Assembly: GCA_964493505.1 (NCBI GenBank)
Contig: CAZBNP010000019.1
Coordinates: 1-64,000 of the forward strand
Direction: 5' to 3'
Length of the DNA stretch: 64,000 nt
From: Chryseosolibacter sp964493505
Lineage (GTDB): Bacteria; Bacteroidota; Bacteroidia; Cytophagales; Cyclobacteriaceae
A model generated the notes under the pieces. The model was given only the letters and a program-made list of their open reading frames with translations, was not told where the DNA came from and ran no database searches. Shown here piece by piece: positions 32,258 through 41,600 of this stretch (position 1 is its first letter; each line of letters starts with the position of its first letter). Position numbers and translations under genes: made by a program.

Positions 32258-35173
32258 TTAGCGATAGCAAATATGACGGTAAGCACAAATCCGGCATGCG
32301 TCGGTATTCTCGGTTTGATCAAACGGTTGTGCGGGGTCATATAGTTCTTCCAGCAATTCCTTCAGCTTGTTTTCAAATTCCGGAAACATAGTCGTCGCGT
32401 CATCGACGTTTTGTTTTCCAATCGTCAAACCAAACCTGAAGTTATCGTCGAACACACTCATCCTGTTGATGAGTCCGGGAACCACGCGAAGCTGGCGATT
32501 GGCGGGTGAGGGCATAGCGTTGACATACATCAGTGCGTACAGCAACGTTTGAAACGCCGCCTTGTTTCTCCGCCCCTTTCGGGAAAACAGTGACTCAAGA
32601 TCACTGAATTCAAGCTCGTCTTTTCCGGTCTTGTAGTCGATGATACGAAGGAGGTTGTCCTTAAGATCGACCCGGTCAATTTTTCCACCCAGCGCGATCT
32701 CGTACGGCGGGCGATCAATCTTCAGGGTGTAGTTGAGGCCTTCCTGTTCCAACGCCTCGATTGTAAACGGTGCGTACTCGCGGTCTTTCAAAATGATTTG
32801 TTTCGCGAAGCGCTTGACTATTTCCCTGACGACAAGTCGTTGTCCCGCATACGCTACAGGCAAGCCCGGATCCAGCCGGTAAGCACTGCGAAACGCATCG
32901 TCGATTAGTCCGTCGAGTATGGCATCGGCGTTTGCGAAGTCATCTTTCACAACGTTGTTCGTTCCGTTCTTCAACGCGAGCTTTCTGTAGAAATTTTCCA
33001 TGACCTCATGCAGAAAATTCCCAAGCACGCGAGCATCGAGTTCCTCCTCCACCTGGTCGGCTTCCCGGATCTTCGCCACGTGCCTGAAGTAGAACTGAAG
33101 GCGGCATTCGATATAGGTATTCAACGCCGAGGGCGAGATACCTTTGAATCTTGGATTTCCTTCCAGTAAATTGAAAAGGCTATTCATGACCTCCTCATTC
33201 TTTTGGATCCGGATCGGATTGACACCACCCGGCTGGATCGGGTTATGAACAATATGTTTCCGAATGTTGAGGCCCGACTCAAATAGCAGCTGCTGAAGAT
33301 ACCGGCTCATCTCTCCCTGACCCAGTACGTCGGTCTCGGAATTATAGAACAGGAAAATGTTCTCCGCACGTTGCAGGCACCTGTAAAACAAATAGGAATA
33401 CATCGCGTCCTGGTGAACAAACGTCGGCAGCCCGTAAGCCCGGCGAATATTGTGCGGTATATAGGACCCTTTACCGCCCGTTGCCGGAAACGCACCCTCG
33501 TTAAGTGAAAGGATAAACACATTACGGAAGTCGAGGTTCCGTGTTTCCAGAACACCCATGACCTGCAGCCCCCGCAACGGCTCGCCGCTAAATGGAATCC
33601 GCTGCGTTCTCACCAGCTGCCGGAACAGACGCAGGAAAGCTTTGATCCCCGACACGTCACGCGCTGCCTTTCCACCCGCTGTCTCCGAACCGATAAGCCC
33701 GTCCTTCAGTACTGATTCAAGCACGTTAAAGAACCTGACGAATTGAAGTGCATACTCCCTGTCGAGATCGCTCACAGACGGAAGCGCGCCAACTTCCCGG
33801 ACGATATTCAGAAGATATCGGATCAGGTCAGTACCCAGAGACTCACCGCTATTGTGAATTTCACCGAACATCAGGCGATGAAGCGGCGTACCGGAGGCAA
33901 GGTAGGCTCCCGGAATATGAACCCAGTTGTTTTTCAGTATCTCTTTCGTCTTTGCGTTTGCCAACGCCGCGTCGGCGGCAACTGCGTAGGGGTGTCCCAG
34001 CAGCGACAGCACCTGACGATGGTTGAAGCCTTCAGGGGTTCGATGAATCTGCAGTTCGACGAGGTGTTCGATAAAGTTTGCGACGGGTGTATGGGCAAGT
34101 GGAAACCCCATCGTAACGTTGAGCTTCTCTACGCTCCCGGATATTCCATGAAGAACCGGCATCAGTAGTTTTTCGTCAGCGAGAACCACCAGCGTCTCCT
34201 CCGGATCGAGTCCCTTGAGGATCTCATCCCGGAGAACCTGGGCCATCGCCTTCGCCTGCCCCACGGGTTGCGCCGCCCCGTACAGATGAACTTCGGTAGC
34301 GGACGTTATCTTTTTCTGAAAATTCGCCGGCAGGTTGAAGTCGAATGTCTTTCCAAGAACTGTCTTCTCCTGGTATTCGCGAAAGAACAGCCCTGCCTCC
34401 TGCCCGAGGTTGTTGACATACCAGGCATCGACATCCCAATAGACCTTCGACCCAAAGTGCTCGACGAAAAAAGTAATAACCACTTCCTCGGCAGCGGTAA
34501 GGGCATTGAATCCCGCGAAGATGACGGGCCCGCGTACCTTCGCCGAAGCATCACCGTTCAGAAGCGTTTCAGCGACATCACGATGCAACATGCCTTCGTA
34601 TGCCAGGCCGGCTTTCCGAAGATCGCTTCTGAAACCGTTGTACAGAGGCAGCAACCTACGCCACATACGAATGAACCGACCCTTGTTGACGGATTGATCG
34701 ACGTCAAAATTTGCCCAGAAACTCTTCAGGAACTCAACTTGCTCCTCGGTGAGGAAGTCGAAGCTGGAATCAAGTTCCTTTTGATAACTCAGGTCGCGAA
34801 AGAGCTGTTCAGCGCGAACGTGATACTTGTCCACCTCATCGAAGTCGCGCAAGAGCATCTCTCCCCAGAAATAGAAGTCTTCAAACCTTCCGGTTTCCTC
34901 CGGATCCTTCTCATCTCCCATCACACGCTTATAAGCCGAAAAAAGACGCGCGATAAGCACGAGCTTGTCAGGGACCATCGCCGACGAGAAGCCATGAAAA
35001 AAGTCTTCGATAGTAATCAACTTCGGTGAAAAGGCCGGCTTCGTCAACATCTCGCTAAGATGCTTTCTGAAATACAGCGCCGCCCTGCGGTTAGGAAACA
35101 CTACTGTGACATCCTCCAATACAGGGTGATCCTCAAAAATCTTCCCGGCAATCTCCCGTAGAAAGGATTTCAT
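32258..35173 (-). CDS. AddB-like PD-(D/E)XK nuclease/inactive helicase subunit
   Basis: A 971-residue protein from ATG 35173 (MKSFLREIAGKIF); ATG 35203, one base after the AddA stop, is an alternative, and a frame back to 35299 overlaps AddA. The N-terminal part is a UvrD-like fold with TVVFPNRRAALYFRKHL replacing a good Walker A. The C-terminal part is a RecB-type nuclease (GGKIDRVDLKDN...IIDYKTGK) framed by the AddB iron-sulfur cysteines: one in YIECRLQFYF and three in CRICAYRHIC near the end. It partners AddA in processing double-strand breaks for RecA loading. Annotated as PD-(D/E)XK nuclease family in many Bacteroidota. Confidence 0.88.
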   Translation of the reverse strand: MKSFLREIAGKIFEDHPVLEDVTVVFPNRRAALYFRKHLSEMLTKPAFSPKLITIEDFFHGFSSAMVPDKLVLIARLFSAYKRVMGDEKDPEETGRFEDFYFWGEMLLRDFDEVDKYHVRAEQLFRDLSYQKELDSSFDFLTEEQVEFLKSFWANFDVDQSVNKGRFIRMWRRLLPLYNGFRSDLRKAGLAYEGMLHRDVAETLLNGDASAKVRGPVIFAGFNALTAAEEVVITFFVEHFGSKVYWDVDAWYVNNLGQEAGLFFREYQEKTVLGKTFDFNLPANFQKKITSATEVHLYGAAQPVGQAKAMAQVLRDEILKGLDPEETLVVLADEKLLMPVLHGISGSVEKLNVTMGFPLAHTPVANFIEHLVELQIHRTPEGFNHRQVLSLLGHPYAVAADAALANAKTKEILKNNWVHIPGAYLASGTPLHRLMFGEIHNSGESLGTDLIRYLLNIVREVGALPSVSDLDREYALQFVRFFNVLESVLKDGLIGSETAGGKAARDVSGIKAFLRLFRQLVRTQRIPFSGEPLRGLQVMGVLETRNLDFRNVFILSLNEGAFPATGGKGSYIPHNIRRAYGLPTFVHQDAMYSYLFYRCLQRAENIFLFYNSETDVLGQGEMSRYLQQLLFESGLNIRKHIVHNPIQPGGVNPIRIQKNEEVMNSLFNLLEGNPRFKGISPSALNTYIECRLQFYFRHVAKIREADQVEEELDARVLGNFLHEVMENFYRKLALKNGTNNVVKDDFANADAILDGLIDDAFRSAYRLDPGLPVAYAGQRLVVREIVKRFAKQIILKDREYAPFTIEALEQEGLNYTLKIDRPPYEIALGGKIDRVDLKDNLLRIIDYKTGKDELEFSDLESLFSRKGRRNKAAFQTLLYALMYVNAMPSPANRQLRVVPGLINRMSVFDDNFRFGLTIGKQNVDDATTMFPEFENKLKELLEELYDPAQPFDQTENTDACRICAYRHICYR

Positions 35174-35204
35174 ATTTTTATGCTCTTTAGCCTTAGAGTT
35201 CATC

Positions 35205-38200
35205 TCAAAAACCCAACTCAAGTTGATCGATATCTTTTGCCTTCTGTTGAATAAGCCTGGACTGCTTACCAGCCCTGACTTCCGCAATCTCATTTTCACC
35301 GAGGTAAAGCAGGTAGGCTTCCACTTCAGTAAAATTCATTTTTCGAAGGATCTCAGTGTAATCGAGCACCTGCTTTTCGTCCGCCTTCTTCCTTCCTCCT
35401 GTTTTGAAGTCGATGACAACGGCCTTCTTCCCTTTGAGGAGGAGTCTGTCAATTCTATTCTCTCCTCCCTCCGGCAATAGTATAGGGACTTCCGTTCGCA
35501 CCTCCCATTCGCGACTGAACCAGTTTGAAACCGTCGGGTTACGCAACAGTTCAGACAGCTGTGATTCAATATCATCTCTGTCAGCAGTGGAAATCAGTCC
35601 TTCGTTCACAGTCTGCACCAGCATCTCCTGCAACTGGTCGCCGTAGTGCATTCGCGACAGCACCGTGTGCATATAGATACCATAGTCAACTTTCTCACGG
35701 ATACCTTCCTCATTAAACCACTCGGTTGCCGACCGTCTGATCACAAGTTTCTCGCGCCAGGACGATGCGAGGTATTCCACCAACCGGACCGCCGTGGTCT
35801 CAGGTTCGGCTTTACCCACGCTAACATCCAGGCTACCTAAGCGTACTATCGACGCTGCCGGATCCCAGCCTGAAAGCAGCATTTCATCGCCTTGAATACT
35901 CCGGTGCAACAATTCCGCGATCGTTCCCTTTGCGCCGCGAACTTCCTGCGACGGCGCAAATACTATCAGACCGGACTCGGGCCTTGTAAACGCGACATAC
36001 AAAAGATTTAGATTGTCGAGCAGTACTTTAATCCGCTCCTCCCGGTAGAAATCGGAAAACACCGTATTTTCCAGTTTCTTTCCGTACTTAACAGGAAGAT
36101 AGCCAGCCTCGGCAAAGGGCGGCGCGTCTGACCGCACCCAAAGGTTGGGCGCCTGCCAGATCTCGTGATCCAGACTCCAGGCACAGAACGGTATGATCAC
36201 ATACCTGAACTGCAGCCCTTTGGATTTGTGAATAGTCAATATCTGTGCCGCGTCTACATCTCCCGATATCTGAATACTCTTCTTGTGCTTGTTCGCCTCC
36301 CACCATGCCAGGAATGCCCCCAGGTCACTCTTTTCCCGGTTCCCAAACTCCAGTACAAGGTCCTGGAATGCCTGAATGTACGCCAGCTCACCAGTGATCG
36401 TCCCGAGGCCAAAAATCCTGATCAGCGTTTCGGTTAGCTCAATCAACGGAAGTTTTCGGAGCATAGCCTTCTGTTTTGTAAACCCGGACGGCAGATTGTT
36501 CTCAAATGTATTCTGATTGCTGACCGTAAACACTTCAGACAAGTCTCTGTCGGGTTCGTATATCCGGGTGTATTCAAAGCCAAGTTGGGCACGCGCAATG
36601 GCGTCGTCGGTATTCAATAAATAGCGCATCGCGCCCAGCAACAGGTTGACAGCGCCGGCACCATCGATACGCAGCGACTCATTGGACACGACGTCGTACG
36701 AGCAACCGGGCTTGGCGTTCGGTGAATTCTTGTACTGCAACAGATGGGCTGCAATCCGCTGCCCCTCATCGTTCTTTCTCACCAGGATAGCAATATCCTT
36801 CAACGACACACCCTCCTGTTGAAGTCGCTCCAGTGTACGCGGTACATTCTCCAGCGCGCGCTCTTTCCATGATAATGTGGACTCTGAACCCTCATCACCT
36901 TCACCGCGAGCCTCCTCACCTATAAATTGTATCTCCACAAATCCCACCTCATTTCCTGCCACCTCCTGTGCCACATCCTCGTAAGCAAGTGTCGGGACGG
37001 TGGCGCCGGTCTCCAGCGAAAGGATATTCGAGGCTGCCTTGAACACCCTGTTGTTGAAGTTGACGATGGTTTCCGCACTGCGAAAATTATTGTTGAGTTC
37101 TAACGTGTCTACGCGGTCAGCCCCAATGATGCTGGTAATCTTCTCCTGCAATAAACTCAGGTCGCCTCCGCGCCACCGATAGATAGCCTGCTTCACATCT
37201 CCGACAACCATGCTGGGGTAGCCCTGGTCAAGACTGTTTGCGATAAGGGGATAGAAGTTCTGCCATTGAAGACCCGAGGTGTCCTGAAATTCGTCGATAA
37301 GATAATTCCGATAAAATGACCCGACCTTCTCGTAAATAAAGGGTGTGTCGCTATCGCGAATGATGCCGTTGAGAAGCTTCGGAGCATCCGCAAGCAGCAT
37401 GATGTTGTTCTCGTCCTTGTATTCCTTCAGCTTACGTGCGATATCGGCGATAAGGCCAAATACGTACATATTGCGCAGCGCGACCTCCGCACTAAGCGCA
37501 CTACTGTAACCGTTGTCGAAACTCTCAAGCAGACTGACGAGCCGCGGCGCGAGTTCGGCACTTGCCACCGTGGCAATATCTTTTGCATGCGTCGACTTTT
37601 TATTCGGCCAGTTCGCTCCCGTCGTAAAGTGGTTGCGAACCAGTTTCTTAGGCTCCGGATAATCAGACAAGCCCCGGGCATTAGCGACACCGTTGAGAAA
37701 AGTCAGCAGTCCGGAATTCTTCCCGTGGCTGAAGTCCTGTATATCCCATCCCTTGCCGGTGATGATTTGCAGCATTGCTTTTGCCGGCCCGGCTACAGAA
37801 GCGACAAACGAATTCTTCGCTGCCCAAAGGTCCCCGCGAAGTTGCCTGAAGAATCCGGGGTTCGCCGTAACCCTGTTAACTTCATCTTCGATTTCTTTGA
37901 ATTCTTCCCTGAATATTTCTCTGGCAAAATCGATGAGGCTGTAGCGCACATCCCAGGATCGCTCGTTCTCCAGGTTCTCGCGTGCAAACTCCACTACCCA
38001 GTCTGTTAGCTGATGGTTAGTGCCCAACTCGTCGATGAGATTGTCTATTACTTCCTCCAGCACCGCCTCCTGGTCAACCTCCAGCCGGTAGTCACCCACG
38101 AGGCCTGCTTCCCGGGTAAACGAACGGATTACTTTTTGAAAAAAAGCGTCGATGGTACTGACCGAAAAATTGTCGTACCGGTGAAGCAGCGTTGACTGGA

Positions 38201-38522
38201 CCTCCTGACTTCGCTGACGAAATGTCTGGCTGTCAATCCCCAACTCGAGTTGAATTTCATCGGCCAGGGTGTTTTGGCGCCCTTTGGAAAAATCGTCCAG
38301 GTATTCCAGGATGCGATCCTTCATTTCCTGCGAGGCCTTGTTGGTGAAGGTAACGGCCAGGATATGCTTAAAATAGTCGGCTCGGAATTTCAGGGCCAGC
38401 GTGAGCCAAGCCTTCGCAAGCGTGCGTGTTTTGCCGCTCCCTGCCGAGCTCCGGTATAGTGAAAAGGTTTTTGTCAATTCCAGTGTGGTTGCTGAGGCAA
38501 GTTTAAGAACTATCGCTGACAA
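35205..38522 (-). CDS. AddA-like UvrD/Rep helicase-nuclease
   Basis: A protein of about 1100 residues with UvrD/Rep (SF1A) helicase motifs: I RSSAGSGKTRTLAKAW, Ia AVTFTNKASQEMK, II DEFQDTS, III VGDVKQAIYRWRGGD, IV LNNNFRS, V IHKSKGLQFRYVI and VI LLYVAFTRPE. A RecB-type nuclease sits at the C-terminus (RIDRLLLKGKKAVVIDFKTGG). It forms with the next gene an AddAB-type complex that resects broken DNA ends. No in-frame ATG exists at the 5' end: TTG at 38522 gives this length, and TTG at 38477, just before TKTFSLYRSSAGSGKT, would match the usual short leader of the family. It is divergent from the CHAT gene. Confidence 0.9.
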   Translation of the reverse strand: MSAIVLKLASATTLELTKTFSLYRSSAGSGKTRTLAKAWLTLALKFRADYFKHILAVTFTNKASQEMKDRILEYLDDFSKGRQNTLADEIQLELGIDSQTFRQRSQEVQSTLLHRYDNFSVSTIDAFFQKVIRSFTREAGLVGDYRLEVDQEAVLEEVIDNLIDELGTNHQLTDWVVEFARENLENERSWDVRYSLIDFAREIFREEFKEIEDEVNRVTANPGFFRQLRGDLWAAKNSFVASVAGPAKAMLQIITGKGWDIQDFSHGKNSGLLTFLNGVANARGLSDYPEPKKLVRNHFTTGANWPNKKSTHAKDIATVASAELAPRLVSLLESFDNGYSSALSAEVALRNMYVFGLIADIARKLKEYKDENNIMLLADAPKLLNGIIRDSDTPFIYEKVGSFYRNYLIDEFQDTSGLQWQNFYPLIANSLDQGYPSMVVGDVKQAIYRWRGGDLSLLQEKITSIIGADRVDTLELNNNFRSAETIVNFNNRVFKAASNILSLETGATVPTLAYEDVAQEVAGNEVGFVEIQFIGEEARGEGDEGSESTLSWKERALENVPRTLERLQQEGVSLKDIAILVRKNDEGQRIAAHLLQYKNSPNAKPGCSYDVVSNESLRIDGAGAVNLLLGAMRYLLNTDDAIARAQLGFEYTRIYEPDRDLSEVFTVSNQNTFENNLPSGFTKQKAMLRKLPLIELTETLIRIFGLGTITGELAYIQAFQDLVLEFGNREKSDLGAFLAWWEANKHKKSIQISGDVDAAQILTIHKSKGLQFRYVIIPFCAWSLDHEIWQAPNLWVRSDAPPFAEAGYLPVKYGKKLENTVFSDFYREERIKVLLDNLNLLYVAFTRPESGLIVFAPSQEVRGAKGTIAELLHRSIQGDEMLLSGWDPAASIVRLGSLDVSVGKAEPETTAVRLVEYLASSWREKLVIRRSATEWFNEEGIREKVDYGIYMHTVLSRMHYGDQLQEMLVQTVNEGLISTADRDDIESQLSELLRNPTVSNWFSREWEVRTEVPILLPEGGENRIDRLLLKGKKAVVIDFKTGGRKKADEKQVLDYTEILRKMNFTEVEAYLLYLGENEIAEVRAGKQSRLIQQKAKDIDQLELGF

Positions 38523-38648
38523 CTCTTGTCATTTTCAGGGCGACTACGGCCGGTTACACCGCCGTGCCAACCGGAATTCCTTACTAAAGCGGCCAAATCA
38601 GCTATAACATAGACGGGTACGGCGCGTGGAATAGCCGGTTATCTTTTT

Positions 38649-38656
38649 TAACTTTG
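38649..38656 (+). promoter_or_regulatory. candidate -7 promoter element of the TPR-CHAT gene
   Basis: TAACTTTG is an exact TAnnTTTG match 21 bp before the ATG at 38677, giving a leader of about 15 nt. A TTTG-type -33 box is not obvious. The site lies in the 154-bp divergent region shared with the AddA-like gene. Confidence 0.45.
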
Positions 38657-38676
38657 TTAGCCGTAAACTACTACCT

Positions 38677-41600
38677 ATGAAAATCCTGAGGTTTTGTACT
38701 GTAATGCTGTTTTTCTCCCTGTTTCTGGTGCAGGCAGGGTATTCTCAAAACAAAAAGCTGGACAAGGCACTGCGCAAGACCGACAAGCATTACGAAGCCG
38801 GTAATTTCTCCAAGGCTCTCAACGGATTGAAAAAATTCAAAAAAAACGCTGCGAAGATTTCCGGACCCAACAGCTATATGCTAGCCTATCATATCCGGGA
38901 AGCGCGTTTTAATACAGCCAGCGGAATGCTCGCGGGATTTGAAAACAGCATTAGCAACGCCATTAACACAAGTCAGGCTGTGTACGGAGAGACTGGCGAA
39001 GGTTATGCGGAAACGATGCTGGACGTAGCCGAACTTTACATCGATTTTGGTAACTACAGAATCGCGCGCGACTACACAGAACAGTCGGAATCACTCCTGA
39101 CAAAAACCGAGCAGATGAACGATACCCTCGCCAGCCGGATCGCCCTTATCAAGGCAGAAGCGATGATCGGTCAGGGTTTCGCCAACGATGCCATCGAAGT
39201 ACTCCTGGGAATGGAGAAATATTTCGCCTCCCGCGCAGTTGACAGGGAAACACGGGTTGAAGATGGTAAGATCAAGAGTGTCAGACTCGATGAAGCAGAC
39301 GTATTCAAACGCCACAATGACTATGCCCGGTTCAAAACCCTTCTTGGACTGGCCTACGGGCGTAAAGGCAGGATCTCCATTATTGGAAAGGACGCAGCCA
39401 ACCCGGATATCGATATGATCTACGGCGAACTGGAATCGTGGATTCGTTCGAAACGCAGATTTCTCGGACGTATCAGTCTCGCTGACGTACGCTATCGCTA
39501 TCTGTGGGACAAGTCTCTCGAAGAAAACGGCATGCACAAGGCGCTGAAATACCAGAAGACCCTGGACGACCTCAAGAAGATCACCGAACCCACAAACGAA
39601 CTGGCGCATCAAATCTACCTGAGCTACATCGCCTACCTCCAGGATCAGGGTAATCGTCCGCGTTACCTGAATACCAAGCTCGAGTATGAGAAGATGATTG
39701 GAAAGAACTATCCGAAAACAAGTTTGCACCGGATCAACCTCCACGCCGTGGACTTTAGCTCGAAGCTGGCGCGCGACAAAACAAGGAACCTGGAGAACAA
39801 TGCTGTTAACGTACTCGCGTCGGAAAATCTGCCCAAATTCCATCGCACCCGGGGACGGATCCTGGAGTTCCTCTACCAGGTCGCTATCACCGAAAGGCGC
39901 TATGGAAACGCCGAAGCATACCTGACTCAGCTCAGCGAAATAAAGAAAGAACTCTGCGGAGAAAGTTCGCCCGAATATCACCTGTCAAAGCTGGCCCTGG
40001 CGAACTTCTATCTCGACTATACCAACAAGATAGAAGAGGCTGGGAAGATATATCAGGAAAGCTTCATCGACTTTGTCTCGAAAGAGATCGATGTTCAGCA
40101 CAAGGACCTGTTCGGCATCCTGACGCACCTGGCGCAATACTACGAGATGGCCGACAACTACACACTGGCATCCACTATTCTCGACCAGGCAGAGAGCTCC
40201 GTCAGAGCAAAATTCGACCCCGAGGATATACTGTACGGCATCGGGCTGACCAACGTCGCAAAACTTCAGATCCAGCTCGGCGACTACGACGATGCTTCCA
40301 CCAACATCGACAAAGCCCTTCAGGTTATTGGCATCAAAAAGAACCGGGACTATGTCGAATATTCACCCGCCTACATCGATGCCCTGGAAACCCAGGCACG
40401 TATCTACGGGATCAAAGGACTGTTTGACGAAGCGGAATCAAACCTGTCGAAAACACGCCGGGAAATATCCCGGACCGATGTGCCTATTGACGAATTCTCA
40501 ACGGCACAGGAACTCTCCACGCTCTATATACAACTCGGCAAGTACACAGAGACTGACAAACTACTCAACAAGTTACTGCCGGAATACCAGCGTCTTTTTG
40601 GTCAGCTCTCATTGAGACTGATCCAGCCGCTCGTAAACAAGGGGCGCATACTCCTGGCAAAAGGCGATTATACGGAGGCCGACCGCGTAGCACGTCGCGC
40701 ACATGAAATCGCGCTCAACATTTACGGTGAGAGCTCCACGAAAACAGCCGCCACACAGCAACTTCTCGGAGACATCAACTACACACTCGGCGACTATGAG
40801 AAAGCCGAAGACAACCTGACAAAGGCTATTGCGACGCTGGAGAAACAATTTGGCCGCCAGCATATTGAAACGGCCAAGACGGTGTCTCAGCTTGCTTTGA
40901 TAAAATTCCACAAGGGCGATAACCGCAAGGAGGTAGAGAAACTGATGCTTGAAGCCCGCGATATTATGGCTGACAAACTCGGCAAAGACAACCCGCAGTA
41001 TGCTGAAATACTGAAGAACGTTGCCGTACTGTATATATCCGAAGGGCGGTATGACATCGCATTCAACTCGCTCACGGTGGCCGAAAGTATCTGGCGCGCC
41101 AAGACAGGAACAAAAAACAATATCAACGCGGCCAGCATCTATACCCTGACCGGCGATGTGTATTATCAGTTGAAGAACTATTCTAAAGCGGAGGAATTCT
41201 ACAACAAATCCAAGAAACTATACGAAGACTTCTTCAGCAATACGCACCCCGAGTATGTGAAGGTGCTGAGCAAATTGAGCAAGGTCTATTACATGGTGAA
41301 AAACTACAAGCAATCGAAACGCCTCATAGATCAGGCCCTTGCCAACTATGAAGAGTATATCAAGAAGTTTTTTCCCGCACTCAGCGAGCGGGAAAAAGCG
41401 AAGTACTGGAATACGATCAAGGGCGACTTCGAGTTCTACAATACGCTTGCTTTCAGTAACCTCGATGACTTCAAGGATCTGACCGGACGGATCTACAATG
41501 CCCAGCTTATGACGAAAGCACTCCTGCTGAGCAATTCTATCAAGATGCGGGAACGGATCCTCAATAGTACCGACGAGCCCCTGAAAGAACAATACAATGA

